Source: Gigaspora margarita (lineage: Eukaryota > Glomeromycota > Glomeromycetes > Diversisporales > Gigasporaceae). Taken from it: a DNA stretch of 64,000 bases. Shown here in pieces: positions 34,356-46,130 of the stretch. Every line of letters starts with the position of its first letter. The first letter of the stretch is position 1. The DNA lies in assembly GCA_009809945.1 (NCBI GenBank), contig WTPW01000299.1, positions 1-64,000 on the forward strand, written 5' to 3'. The translations under genes and the position numbers were made by a program. The notes beneath the pieces were generated by a model, which ran no database searches, was not told the DNA's origin, and saw nothing but the letters and a program-made list of their open reading frames with translations.

Positions 34356-36116
34356 TATAATAATTTTAATAAATAATAAATAAATAAATATATATATATA
34401 TATATTTTAATATTAATTTATATATATATATATGTTTAGATTCAGTATAGTTTAGGTACTGGCGGCCAAACAAAAGTAAAATGCCCCTTTTTTGGTAATA
34501 TTTACGTAACCAAAGACCAGAGAAAGTGTCAAGGTGTTACAATTTGTCCTTATATCGACAATTAACTTAGATCAGCAAAACACTGTAATGTTAATTTTGA
34601 CTCAAATATTTTTAACAAAATTAAAAAGGGATCATCAAATAGATCAATTTATACAAATATACTTGCGTTTGTATAATTTTTTTTATAATTTGAATATAAA
34701 TATATTATAAATTATTTTAACAATATCAATATTTATTTTATTTTAGATTTTATCTTGCAATAACCAAAACATCATGTCTAAAAACCTTGTCTAATAGTTC
34801 ATCATGCACTAGTTTACCAGTTTTAAGAAAAATTAAACAAAGTACTTTAGTACAATATAGAACAAATCAAAATTAGCATAATAATCGTGTATCACAAATA
34901 TTACAATGTAAAGATGGTTATTTTATTGGATGTAGTTCTTGGTCTAATAGTAATAATTGGCATCGATTTATTCCAATACCTGAGTCATGTAATACCAACC
35001 TTGTTTGATATCTTCTAAATGGAGAAACACTTAATCAATCATCAATTAAAAATTAATGTAATACGATTTTGCCAATACTATTCAAAAAAAATTTTGCTAT
35101 AAGTATATTAATATGCTTAAATAAAAAAAAATAAATTAATACTTATTTTTAATAAATTTATATAAGCATTTCCTCATTTTGATGAGAATAACCGACCATT
35201 TGAATCACAATTAGAAAATATACCATGTGAAGTTAAATTTTATCGATTTATATCTGTTAATTTGTTAGAGTATCCTTTTGTAGTATTAGTTTGTATAGGA
35301 GAACATAATCATTCACCTTCTCCACCACATCATGTGCCAGAAGCTATTCAAACTCATCTTAAAACTTTAATTGAAGATGCCTCAAATAATTTAGAACATG
35401 TTACCCCACAAAAATTAATATCAGGTATATATATATATTATTTTATATACTTAAATAGAAATTATCTCAAAAAACATGTAAATCAGAAAATTTAACAGTA
35501 TCCAAATAAGTACAAACTCTAATTTTAAATACAGGTTTATTTTTATACGTAGTAATAAAAATTTTATACTGTATTATTAAAATTATATATATATACAATT
35601 TTCTTTAATTAAGGAAATTTGCTTAAAAGTTATTTTGAAAATGATCTATTAATGGAAATTCATGCTTCTTTAAACAATTTGGATTATCTTCGCTACCTTG
35701 TTGCTCATGTTTATAATTCAATCCATCCACATGGACAAGGTATATTAGGCTTAGTCCATGCATTTTCTTTTAATTTAGACAATATTCGAGAATATGTCCA
35801 AAAAATTGGTATATAATAAATAATACTAAGCTTAATACATAAGAGAAACATTATTCTTAGAATAATACTAAATGTAGCGACAAATAATAATAGCATATAT
35901 GTATAATATATACTAATATTCTAATATAATATATATTTGTATATATAGCATTTTTTGAAAATGGGCATATTTTTGTACTATGTATGAACAAAGACATGGC
36001 AGTAAAACTTTTATATGCACAATATTTCAAGTCGATTTAATATTTAAACGTGTCTGTGGAAAGATTAATAAGTTTGAACTTAATGAATATGATATAAATT
36101 ATAAGAAAATTGTATG

Positions 36117-36322
36117 TGGAGACATGTCTCCATGGCGACCCTATATATAACAGCCAATCATATTTAGGGTTAGGAAATTTTCATTTGTATTTTTGTATTA
36201 TAAAAGTTAGAAAGTTTGTAGGAAATTTTAATTGGCCAATAATAAGCAACATATTATCTAGTCACATGCTTAATTTTGATTGGCTATTCATATAAAGGAT
36301 CTTCATGGAGACATGTCTCCAT
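36117..36322. mobile_element. MITE with palindromic ends
   Basis: Both ends carry TGGAGACATGTCTCCAT, itself a palindrome, so each terminus can fold alone. About 206 bp; TSD not clear. It interrupts the decayed 7.4 kb gene. Confidence 0.65.
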
Positions 36323-37607
36323 AAAATAACACCCTAAATTATAATATTAGTTAAGTAAATTTAATAATTTATATATGGTCAACTCTTCTACAATAAACTA
36401 AAGGTTTTGTAAGAAAAAAAGTTTATTATAGAAAATTACTATTCTTAAGAATCTATAACACATTTTATACTAAACTATTTTATATAGAATTTTAAATTTT
36501 AAATTTGTTATATCCAGATTTAATAGTATTACTATTACTATAATATTAATTTTTATATTCTTTTAGCATTTACGTATACATGAATTTTTACCAATATCAC
36601 AACTGCAAATGCTTATTATTGCATGTTTAAAGCTATAATTGAAGCTATAAATGAACTCTGTAAACAAGAAGTTCAGATTAGGCATATTTATAATAATGGT
36701 TGGAAAGTTATTCTTGGCAACTTGGATACTGCACAAGCTAAAGGTCTTGGCTTAGTGCTTGCAGATTTAGATCCAACAAAAATCTGGAAAACTCATTTGA
36801 CTTATATTTTTAAGTTATGTCATGTGTACTATAAAAGAAAAGTATTTAAAAATTTTATTAAATCTATATAAAAATATTTTTTGATTTTATAAAATTTTAA
36901 AATATAAGAAATCAGGTATTATGATGCAAAGAATATTATAATGTATTTATCATAAATAGCTAGATAAAAGATTTCTTTAATAGTAAATCTTTTATATACT
37001 ATATCAGATGCAAATTCAATAATAAAATGCAGTTTTTTCAAATATTTAGATAACTTGTTAGAAATAAAAAACATATATGCTCTTTAAAATCTTTTTTTTT
37101 AATATATAAACTCTCAACTAGTGATGCAGTAAAATCATTTCTGTAACTTAGGCTGTAACATTGTTAGGACGATTTTACTACATTATTACTCTTAACTATA
37201 ACTAGATTTTTTATTCAGCTATTTACATTATGTCTTTCATCAATAATATATTACTGAGTGATCATAATCAAATAATTTAATTTTTTTTACAAAGCCAATA
37301 TTGCATTGTAATTGCTTTTTTTAGAAATATCTATTTGGTTTCCTCTAGCCTTCTTAAACTAGAAATCTAATCTTTTAGTTTAAAATAGAAAAGTATGAGG
37401 TGAAATATCACATCTTTTTTCTGTAGCAGTTTAATGGTTAGCCCTGACTGCAAGTGATAGGCTTGCCCTATTGCATAGATTAGTAGATGATTAGTTAGGA
37501 ATTTTAAATATAGTATTTCTTTATATATCATCCTGATAGAATTGTAACTTACTATCCTATTCCTGTACTTGACATTAACAAATAAAAAAAAAAAAAAAAA
37601 AAAAAAA

Positions 37608-37722
37608 NNNNNNNNNNNNNNNNNNNNNNNNNNNNNNNNNNNNNNNNNNNNNNNNNNNNNNNNNNNNNNNNNNNNNNNNNNNNNNNNNNNNNNNNNNNNN
37701 NNNNNNNNNNNNNNNNNNNNNN
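37608..37722. other. Assembly gap
   Basis: 115 Ns directly after a poly(A) run, probably a repeat-caused gap of unknown true size. Confidence 0.98.
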
Positions 37723-37987
37723 AAATAAAAATTCTATATATAATTATTTTTAATATTTAGCTATTTCTTAATTCGACTTAACAAAATTACAAAAAATTAA
37801 TTTTATATATTCTAATCTAATTATTATATTTAATTTTAAATAAAAATATTTTTAATTCCAAACTATTCAATCATTTAAAAAATTTAATGTATGAAATATT
37901 AGTAGCCAATAAAGAACGAGTTGATGCTATATTTGATGAGTTTTTTATATCAGATGAAGTTGGAGCATCAGGTATAATTTGCTATTA

Positions 37988-38154
37988 TAGTTAGATCTTT
38001 TTAAGTGCACTTTCTATAAGTGCACACCCTTTCTAAATGCATGCTCAAGTGCAAATACATATTTAACCTCTATAAATGCACTTTTCTTATTTTTCACTAT
38101 ATGCATATTATTAAAGTATAGTCCCAAGAGCATGTATTTAGAGAGGTCTAGCTA
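37988..38154 (-). mobile_element. pogo/Tigger-like MITE, copy 1
   Basis: 167 bp, opposite in orientation to the copy at 38779. Ends TAGTTAGATCTTTTTAAGTG and GAGAGGTCTAGCTA with TA outside both. CTCTATAAGTGCA-type termini with a TA duplication are common in pogo/Tigger elements. Confidence 0.75.
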
Positions 38155-38778
38155 TATTAAAAATTAAATTTATACTTATTTAATTTTTAAAAATTACAGA
38201 TTGAGGAAACTATTATTCAAAACCATGGCGATTAGCATCTTTAAATCATAATTTTTCATATATTCTTAAAGAAGACTGGTGTAGTGCAGGAGAAACTACT
38301 AATATTGCCGAATCAGTGCATGCAGATGCTAACAGAGAAGAAGTTCAAATGAGTTTATTGCTTGCAATTAAGAAGTTTGTATTTGATTTTTGCTTATTAT
38401 TTACTTATTTTATTTTATTTTTTTTTTTAGCTAATTTTTTATTTCTTGCTAATAATATAGAGGAAAACGATTAGATGAGCGTTGATTGGCAACATGCGAA
38501 TGCCAAAATAAATATAATATTCTGAAAACTAGTCATTCGTCAGGTCCAGTAGCTAAAGCTACTCAATTTATTAAATGAATAGGTAAGATAGTTAATTATA
38601 CTATGAATTCTCAAAATTTTAAATACCTGCAATTATTTTGAGTACATCTATAAATGTTATTAGATTGATTTTTTTAATTAACATAATAAGCGAAAGATAT
38701 ATGAATTTATTTATGAATGACCCAGCATATAGAGTATTTTTCTGCACATAATGCATTTCTTATTGTTCATTAAGATTA

Positions 38779-38952
38779 CAGTTAGACCTCTATAAGTGCA
38801 TGCTCTTGGGACTGCACTTTAATAACATGCATATAGAAAATAATAAAAAAAAGTGCATTTATAGAGATCAAATATATATTTGGGCAAGCACTTGAGCATG
38901 CATTTAGAGAGGGTGTGCACTTATAGAAAATGCACTTAGAGAGGTCTAACTG
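38779..38952 (+). mobile_element. pogo/Tigger-like MITE, copy 2
   Basis: 174 bp; ends CAGTTAGACCTCTATAAGTG and CACTTAGAGAGGTCTAACTG, TA at 38777-38778 and 38953-38954. Better preserved than copy 1. Both lie within the decayed 7.4 kb gene. Confidence 0.85.
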
Positions 38953-39040
38953 TATTATAAATTGCCTCTTGTAAGGTAAATTTCGCAAAAAAATTTTTGT
39001 TAGAGCATAAGAGTAAGTCTGTATTATGTAAAATTTAGTA

Positions 39041-39497
39041 TATGGGCTGATTTATGGAATTGCCAATAACTTTTGATATACTAATCTATTTTTGAATAAT
39101 TTTATTACCAAAATGTTGGTCTCGATGAGACGGTTCTAATAAATCCAAAATCATCAAAATCCAATTACAGGATCCCAAGATAATTAAGTTTTGTATAATT
39201 TTACTATTAACTTTTACTATATAGACAATCAACGTATGGATTGGTTTTACTATGTAGACAATCAACGTATAGATTGGTTTTCATATATGAAAACCAATTC
39301 ATACGTTGATTGTCTACATAGTAAAAGTTAATATAAAATTATACAAAATCTTAATTATCTTGGGATCCTGTAATTGGATTTTGATGATTTTGAATTCATT
39401 AGAACTGTCTCATCGAGACCAACATTTTGGTAATAAAATTATTCAAAAATAGATTAGTATATCAAAAGTTATTGGCAATTCCATAAATCAGCCCATA
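39041..39497. mobile_element. 457 bp near-perfect foldback element
   Basis: TATGGGCTGATTTATGGAAT at the left is repeated inverted at the right end. Arms of about 200 bp pair almost without gaps. Near the centre a 37-bp segment containing AGACAATCAACGTAT is tandemly duplicated in the left arm only. TSD ambiguous (TAT/TA). Confidence 0.85.
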
Positions 39498-40073
39498 TGG
39501 ATTATGAACAATATATTTATATTATTCTCTAGTCAAATTATATCATAATTGAATCATTAATTAATTATTACATATGTGGATAATTTTTTTCAATTCTGAT
39601 GCTATCATTTATTTATTGAATTAGTTGATTTTTATAATTAACTAGAATAATAATAATTGTTTGAAAACTATGAAGATTTTTGGGATATGCATGATATTAT
39701 TTTAACTAATATCCTATTACTATTTGAGAATTTACAACAATAATTTGTTATATATATTATATTTGCTAATACATATATTTTTTAATAATAATTAAAGAGT
39801 AAAAATCAAAAGTGTAAGAAGTATGAGTCCGCATTACCAAATAAAAAAATATCACAAACTTCTAAAACTACTATAAAAAGCAATGAAGAATTAGATGAGC
39901 TTGATATTGAAATCGCTAAAAAAGAAAAGTTAAGAAAGCTCGAATTAATAGAGTATAAATTTCAACATAAAAAGGAAATTTTGAACATTGATAATTAAAC
40001 AAAATTAGCTGCCCTTTATGTTCAGAAATTGGCTAATATTGAAAAAGAAAGGGAATTGGGTATTAAAAAATAG

Positions 40074-41576
40074 TTGTCAATTTTAAACAAAATCATCACA
40101 AATATTTTTAGTATGCCAAAATACCTTATTAAATTTTTAGCAATATTGCTTATTTTTTTTTCCTCAAATTTTAAGGTTATTTATATTAGTTTTATATACT
40201 AAGAATATTAATTCAAGGCAGTTAGATTATAAATTAGACAAAAAAAATTAATCATTAAGTTCATAAATTTTACAACCTAAAGTCTCAGAATAAAATAATA
40301 AAGTGAAATATGGGGTCTTTGCCTTGAAAATAGGGTTCTGAGGTCCCCTAAACTAAAATTGAGATTTTTGTTAAGCTTTAATTTATGAAGCACAAAGTTC
40401 ATTTCGTGCAAGTTTTATAACCGATTAACTTAATATTAAAATGAGTTATGGAAGTTCAAAAATTTGATATTGAATATAATGAAAATGATCAATATAATGA
40501 ATAAATATTTTACCATCAATTTTATCCAATAACAAAAATGTTTTGCAAAGATCATTTTTAAAATTAGCAGAAAATCAAGTTTGGGTTGTTTTGGTTATAC
40601 AATCTTTATTTATGTTTTACTCAAAAAAAATTTATAGTGCCGTAGGGTCATTTTCAAGGCAAAGACCCCATTTGTTCTTAACCATTCTTTTATTGCCTTT
40701 TTTTTACCTTTAAATATTAAGATCATTGAAAAATTCAGAACTAAAAATTGATTCTGAATTTAGCGTATGTTCAATTTTACAATTAAATACTTAAATTTAC
40801 TTATTTGTAAAATGTACATATAGTTTTAGAATTTAATCTGATATTATTTATGTAATCTTAAAATGACAAACTTAGATTCCACCAGAATATAATTTATTGA
40901 CATGATTTTAAAAATCTATAATGGTAATGATAATGTAAAAAGAATAATTTTAACCAATTAGTGCAACTCTATGATAAAAAAAGGTTGCTTTTGCCTCTAT
41001 TTCGTTGATTGAAATGATAAATATCTTTGATCAGTTAAACAAATTTCTGCTGTCAAAATTTTTCTTTCTGATATATTAACTTTAATAACGTGTTTTATTC
41101 ATTAGAGTAATCAATATAATTAATTTATTAAACTATCTTTTTATTAATAAAAATTTACCCTCAAACCCATTTTGACAGATTGATTAAAGTGTTTGAGAAA
41201 TCTAATTAACCAATATATTAAGTAGAAATTAATCATTCAAGTTTATTCTAAATTGTGTTACAATTTATATCAATTTAGAATCAATAAAAATTATTGATTT
41301 TGATGTACAGCATAAATAAGACATTAATTCACTTATATATAAAATTTTGAAAAAATATAGAATTGGAGAAACTAAGAAATTAATTACTTTATTAAAAAGT
41401 TCTTCAGAATATGAAATTAATAAAATAAGGTATTAATTCATTCCTAGTATGAATTCTCCAAACGAATATAGAATCTGATGAAAACAAAGATATTAATTCA
41501 ATATATAAATCCTCTAGATTAATAAAGAAAATTCTTTTTATTATAAATTATATTTATTGTATGCTTGGAATATTAT
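40074..41576. other. AT-rich, one MITE, no gene
   Basis: Apart from the foldback MITE at 40311-40670 I see nothing but short frames in this stretch. Confidence 0.5.
40311..40670. mobile_element. Foldback MITE, second copy of 32911 family
   Basis: Same ends, TGGGGTCTTTGCCTTGAAAA and TTCAAGGCAAAGACCCCA, but 360 bp and with an unrelated middle. The left flank is TA and the right TT, so the duplication is imperfect. Confidence 0.75.
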
Positions 41577-42228
41577 CCTTTAGATTGTAATAGAACACAG
41601 GCAAATTTGCCTGCGTTTTTGCACTTTTTTTGCTCTGACTTACTTTTTTTAAATATCAAGATAATTAAATAAAACTTTGTACAATTATAATTAAAAATAA
41701 GGATTACTTTTTTGCAAAATTAGTTTTTATATTATAAGAAAAAATTTTAAGTTATATATAAGCTAAAAATAGATATCTTTAAGAAAAAAAATTTTAAAAA
41801 AATTTTATCACAATTTCTCTGTAATCTTATTCAGTTTTAGTTTTAAAGCTATAGTTCTTAAGACAATATTGTAGTTTATATAAAGGATGATAACTTTTAT
41901 TATTGCAACTTTAATGATTTATTTGTAAAAATCAAGTCTTGTATTAGAAGTAAAAGTTTTTTTTATAGACGGGAACATATAAAATTTAAGAAAATCTAAA
42001 GAAAAATTTTAATAGTAAAAATGCTAATACAAGAACTTTAAACTTTGATTATACTAAAGTTTTCTAATAATTTTAAAAAATTTTTATAACAAAGTTACTA
42101 AAACAAAACTCAAAGAATATTTTTTACTTAGAAAAGGTATAGCTAAAATCAATATTTAAAATTTTATTAAAATTTTATTAAAATTTTTAAAATACGCAGG
42201 CAAATTTGCCTGTGTTACAATCTAAGGG
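41577..42228. mobile_element. TIR element with palindromic subterminal box
   Basis: 652 bp. Left CCTTTAGATTGTAATAGAAC and right, inverted, CCCTTAGATTGTAACACAGG. Each arm contains the perfect palindrome CAGGCAAATTTGCCTG (41598-41613 and 42197-42212). The interior is AT-rich with no frame. TSD unresolved. Confidence 0.75.
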
Positions 42229-42369
42229 ATAGGTATCATTGTGTATTTTAGATGGATAGGACTAGTATTAGCAACTGGGCAAATTTGGACATATAAAATT
42301 TTACATGTTCATGTTCAAATATCAAATGAAATTTTAATTAGACATAGTCCAAATGCCAACACTGAATAG

Positions 42370-43340
42370 AACTTATACGATATGTTGTTCGAGAAAAGTT
42401 AAGTGAGCTTGCTAAGTGAATTAAGCCCAAATCACTAGGAACTGGAAACCTATATAACAGTGTGTGTGAATATCAAAATTAGTCATAATTAATGTGCCTT
42501 GGAGAACTTGGTATTGTTTGACGCAATTAGAGTTTGAAAACAATAGAAAAGTGAATTTACAAAATCCTTCATGCTAAAATCTGAGCAATTATGATTTCTT
42601 AAATTCTTAATATTCTTATTCACATACTTCTTAAACTGTATATCTGCTCGCATGATTTTCACCGGACAATCCTGAGCTAAAAGCTCTGGTTTTCTACACA
42701 CTTTGTATAGAATGATTTTTTTATTTAACTTACTTTGAATTCCGCGGCCTATTCATGATCATTTTAAAAAGATGTGAGAGCACAAGACTATTGAAATTAA
42801 CTAGTTTGATGATATGGTGTACTGCCAAATTATAGAGTGTGAATCGCCTAATAAATTTATTATTGAAGAAACAAGATCGCAAAATTGTAGAACTAGATAA
42901 TCTATTCGACTATATATATGAAATCCCAGAGGCAATTATAGTTAATAAGGAAAACTTGTTAAAAAACCAAAATGTAAGAATTAAAAAAGAGATACTTAGC
43001 TGATATTCGGAAGTGGTATATACTTAGCAATTACTAAAAATTTGCAAGTATAGGTTATGATATAAAAATCATGATATCGATATTAAAAAGTATAAAATGA
43101 ATAATAAATAAAGTATGAAAAATATCAATGGCTTCAATTAAACGAAGGGTAAAAGTTAAAAATCAACCTATAAAATCTGATAATTGTTACTTTTGGGATC
43201 AAGACTGATAAATTATATTAGCAAGCATTGAGCAATACCTTGAGCTTCCTGATACTGGCTTCAAAATAACATTTATATTTACTATATTAGATTCTCAAAA
43301 GAATTTTGCTCTTGCTATTCTTCGCTTAGAAGCAAATATT
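42370..43340. pseudogene. Decayed unknown gene family, copy 2, rearranged
   Basis: The part 42489-42750 reads best on the minus strand (CPVKIMRADIQFKKYVNK), while 42770-43340 reads best on the plus strand (SIEQYLELPDTGFK at about 43228). In the copy at 26930-28010 both parts lie on the same strand, so an inversion breakpoint lies near 42760. Many stops. Function unknown. Confidence 0.5.
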
Positions 43341-43479
43341 TTATAGTAAATGGTCATATACAAGACCCAGCCGGATCTGTTACATTCCACTAACTTTACT
43401 AGTAAAATCTTTAACAGATTCTGAGTATAGTATAAAAACTGGCCGGGTCTATTACATTCCATCAACTTTAGTATAGTAG

Positions 43480-43770
43480 AAAGTAAAATACAAACACACT
43501 ATATATATAGGTATTAAAAACTTAATAAATAAATATATATAAATATAGTATATATATAAAACATATATAGCTAGTACAGTTTTCTATTTAAAAATCATAC
43601 CATACCAATTCAGTACAATAATATATTATAATACCTGATCAGTATAATATGATTTTTTAAATTATAAACTATACTATACTAACCAGTTATTATATATAAT
43701 AGCCGACAAGTATTGTAAATATGCATCGTACACCCTCATACCAGACTAATTAGATGATCCATACCATACT
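43480..43770. repeat. Repeat related to 25550-26860
   Basis: Shares ATCATACCATACCAAT, TATAAACTATACTATACTAA and ATTATATATAATA words, and a GTACACCCTCATACCAGACTA end, with the repeat at 25550-26860. Uninterrupted here, so useful for defining that family's ends. Confidence 0.5.
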
Positions 43771-43774
43771 GCTA

Positions 43775-44192
43775 TTCTGTAATTCCAGTTTCTTTTTTTT
43801 TCCCGTTTTACAACTGAGACCTTGTCTCGATTCTTTATTAAGTTGTTAAGGACGTAATATTTGTTACATGAATGAGGATACAACTAGCCACACGTGCACT
43901 TTTGGTGCCTAATTTAAGTGGTCCGCCCAAAGGTTCCACACTAGCTGCCATACCTACAACCCAACTACGGAAGTTCTGTAATTCCAGTTTCTTTTTTTTT
44001 CCCGTTTTACAACTGAGACCTTGTCTCGATTCTTTATTAAGTTGTTAAGGACGTAATATTTGTTACATGAATGAGGATACAACTAGCCACACGTGCACTT
44101 TTGGTGCCTAATTTAAGTGGTCCGCCCAAAGGTTCCACACTAGCTGCCATACCTACAACCCAACTACGGAAGTTCTGTAATTCCAGTTTCTA
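43775..44192 (-). mobile_element. 5'-truncated retroposon copy 4, tandemly duplicated
   Basis: Two identical 199-bp units. Each has the 3' end of the tRNA-headed retroposon in minus orientation: a T-run (poly(A) tail), the AATAAA complement, a GAGAC..GTCTC hairpin, then the conserved GCCACACGTGCACTTTTGGTG body. The target word TTCTGTAATTCCAGTTTCT occurs three times: at 43775-43793, 43974-43992 and 44173-44191. The head is missing. Two units and three TSD copies are what unequal exchange between TSDs of one insertion would give, and identity between units points to a recent event or an assembly artefact. Confidence 0.88.
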
Positions 44193-44522
44193 CAATATCT
44201 AATATACTTCTATTAGTAAATTATACATATGTAATCTTACATAAGATATTATGGCTGTAATATAACAAAAATCTTATAATTGATGCAGTATATTATGTAA
44301 TATATTACATTATATTATAGTTATATTACTGTTATATTACAGAATTTATTTTGAAATATTTCAAAATATATTGCAAAATATTGCGAAATAGATCAAATAA
44401 AAAAAGGGTTGCAGAAAGTAATATTTTGCATATTTTGTGATGTTTTTACATTGGTTTGCAATATTTTGCAAATTTTCAAAATTTTTTAAAAAATAAATAA
44501 TCGATATACATATTTACATAAG

Positions 44523-44772
44523 AGAGCTTTCAGAAATCAGCTGATTTCTGAGTAGGTGGGTGGGTCAGCTGAAGTATCAGTTGTAATTCCGGCCAAAATT
44601 TTATAATTCTAGCTAAAGTTACAAAATTATTTTTGACCAAAATTATAGATTTATTAATAATATTTAATAACTTTTGATCTACTGGACCAAATTTGATGAT
44701 TTAACTACCAAAATGATCCTCTCAATGAGAGGATTCTAGCAAGTTCAAAATCATAAGGAAAGTAAAGGGCCC
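44523..44772 (-). repeat. TIR-family remnant, inverted copy of 53205-53551
   Basis: GAGCTTTCAGAAATCAGCTGATTT, TTTGATCTACTGGACCAAATT and ATCCTCTCAATGAGAGGATTCT words are found inverted at 53300-53551. The end AGGGAGCTT/AAGCTCCCT may be a terminus. Confidence 0.5.
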
Positions 44773-44816
44773 CTATTTTATCACAACATATATATATATA
44801 GTATAAATACTAATAG

Positions 44817-45096
44817 CAGTATTGTCACAGGACAGCTTTGGACAATGATTTGGGCAATTTTGAACAATTTTAGACAATTAAATAAAGTAAAATTACTTAA
44901 AATTTTATTAAGATAATCTATTTTAATTTTAACTGGAATGTGTTTAGCATCTTAAAAAATATATAGTTATATATTTTTTAGATAGATTTATTAATTATTA
45001 AAGCCTGGACAAGCTTTGGACAATCTTGGACATTTGGACAATTTTGAATATGAACAAGCCAAAAAAGGCTGTGGACAGCCAAAATGTACAACACTG
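44817..45096 (+). mobile_element. hAT-type MITE, copy 3 of 3
   Basis: 280 bp, colinear with copies at 17753 and 18132; ends CAGTATTG / CAACACTG. Its right end abuts the hAT at 45104 within a few bases. Confidence 0.75.
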
Positions 45097-45103
45097 CTAA
45101 GGG

Positions 45104-46125
45104 CAGGGTTGGCACATTTGTCCATTGGTACCAATGGACCTCAGGTCCATTGACCAGACCCATTGGTTCCATTGGGGTAGTCATTATTTCAATGGACCAA
45201 TGGACAAGTAGGTTAAATAATAATATAGTTTTTTGTTATACTACTTATTGTACTTAATATAAAATGATTACAAATTTTATCTAAATTTTTAAAGTCACAA
45301 TTGAATTACTCTGTGAACTATCTTAAGGCAATCTATATCATGAACAATGTACCATATATTTCTGAAAATAAGCTACCTCCGAAAATAAGCTACCTCCCTC
45401 TTTTGGTCAAGAAACATAAAAATGTCTTTGACCCGAAAATAAGCTACCTCACGATCGACGAAAGTTGCTACATAGTAAAGTCCAAATTTTACTAAGTAAA
45501 TCGATAAAGTCGCTTAAGTAAACTTATTCAGAAGATTAAAATACATATACTCTGAAATTTACAACGAAATTGAAGAAGTTTTTATTAATTGGATTTTAAT
45601 TTTTACGTTCAACGAAGAGATTAAAATTTTATTAGCAAAATATATTCGTTGAACGTAAAAATTAAAAGTCAAATAATGAAAAGTATTCCTATTCTGATGA
45701 AACTTTCAGGATAGGTGCAGTTTAGTCTCCCAAATATGTTTACTTAAGCGCTAATAACAGATTTACATAGTAGAATTTAAACTTTACTATGTAACAACTA
45801 TTGTCGATTGACCAAAAATCGATTTTAACTGAAATAAGCTACCCCGGATTTTTTGTGTCAAAATCGTCCAAAAAAGGTATCTTATTTTCGGACACATATG
45901 GTATATTGTGCATAAGTTGAACCAAAAAGTTTTAAATATACTGAAATCATTAAAGAGTTTCAAACTAAAAGTTAATTCTGAATTCTAGTATATTTATACA
46001 AAAATAATTTTTGTCAAAATAAACCAATGGACCAATGGAACAATGGATCAATGGATTATGGTATTGGTCCATTTAGGTCCATTGGCAAATTTATTTTTAA
46101 TGGACATAGTCCATTGCCAACCCTG
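45104..46125. mobile_element. hAT element, perfect 8-bp TSD
   Basis: GCTAAGGG at 45096-45103 and 46126-46133. TIR CAGGGTTGGCA / TGCCAACCCTG, a classic hAT terminus. Subterminal clusters of CCAATGGACC/GGTCCATTGG words at both ends. Contains the foldback MITE at 45352-45901. It landed across the first bases of the element at 46131. Confidence 0.92.
45352..45901. mobile_element. TA-flanked foldback MITE family, copy D
   Basis: 550 bp; TA at 45350-45351 and 45902-45903. Very similar to copy C (24829-25380) over its whole length, more than to copies A and B, so C and D are the younger pair. Confidence 0.87.
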
Positions 46126-46130
46126 GCTAA

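Larger units (their letters stand above)
32656..40073 (+). pseudogene. Zinc-finger / transposase-like multicopy gene, decayed
   Basis: About ten exon-like blocks in order on the plus strand, from ATG at 32656 to TAG at 40071-40073. Acidic N-terminus; a C-x-C-rich block near 34880-35000 (LQCKDGYFIGCSSW then NNWHRFIPIP); then VKFYRFISVN, VLVCIGEHNHSPSPPHH (35270-35345), a C..C..H-x-H arrangement like WRKY/GCM1-type zinc fingers; IREYVQKIG; FQVDLIFKRVCGKINKFEL; a core ending IWKTHLTYIFKLCHVYYKR (to about 36840); TNIAESVHADANREEVQMSL (38300-38360); and a Glu/Lys coiled-coil C-terminus. This order matches a large gene family I recall from Rhizophagus, plausibly MULE-type transposases. Several in-frame stops and at least one frameshift (near 36025) show it is dead. 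Six insertions and an assembly gap lie within it. No TIRs of its own were found. Confidence 0.75.
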
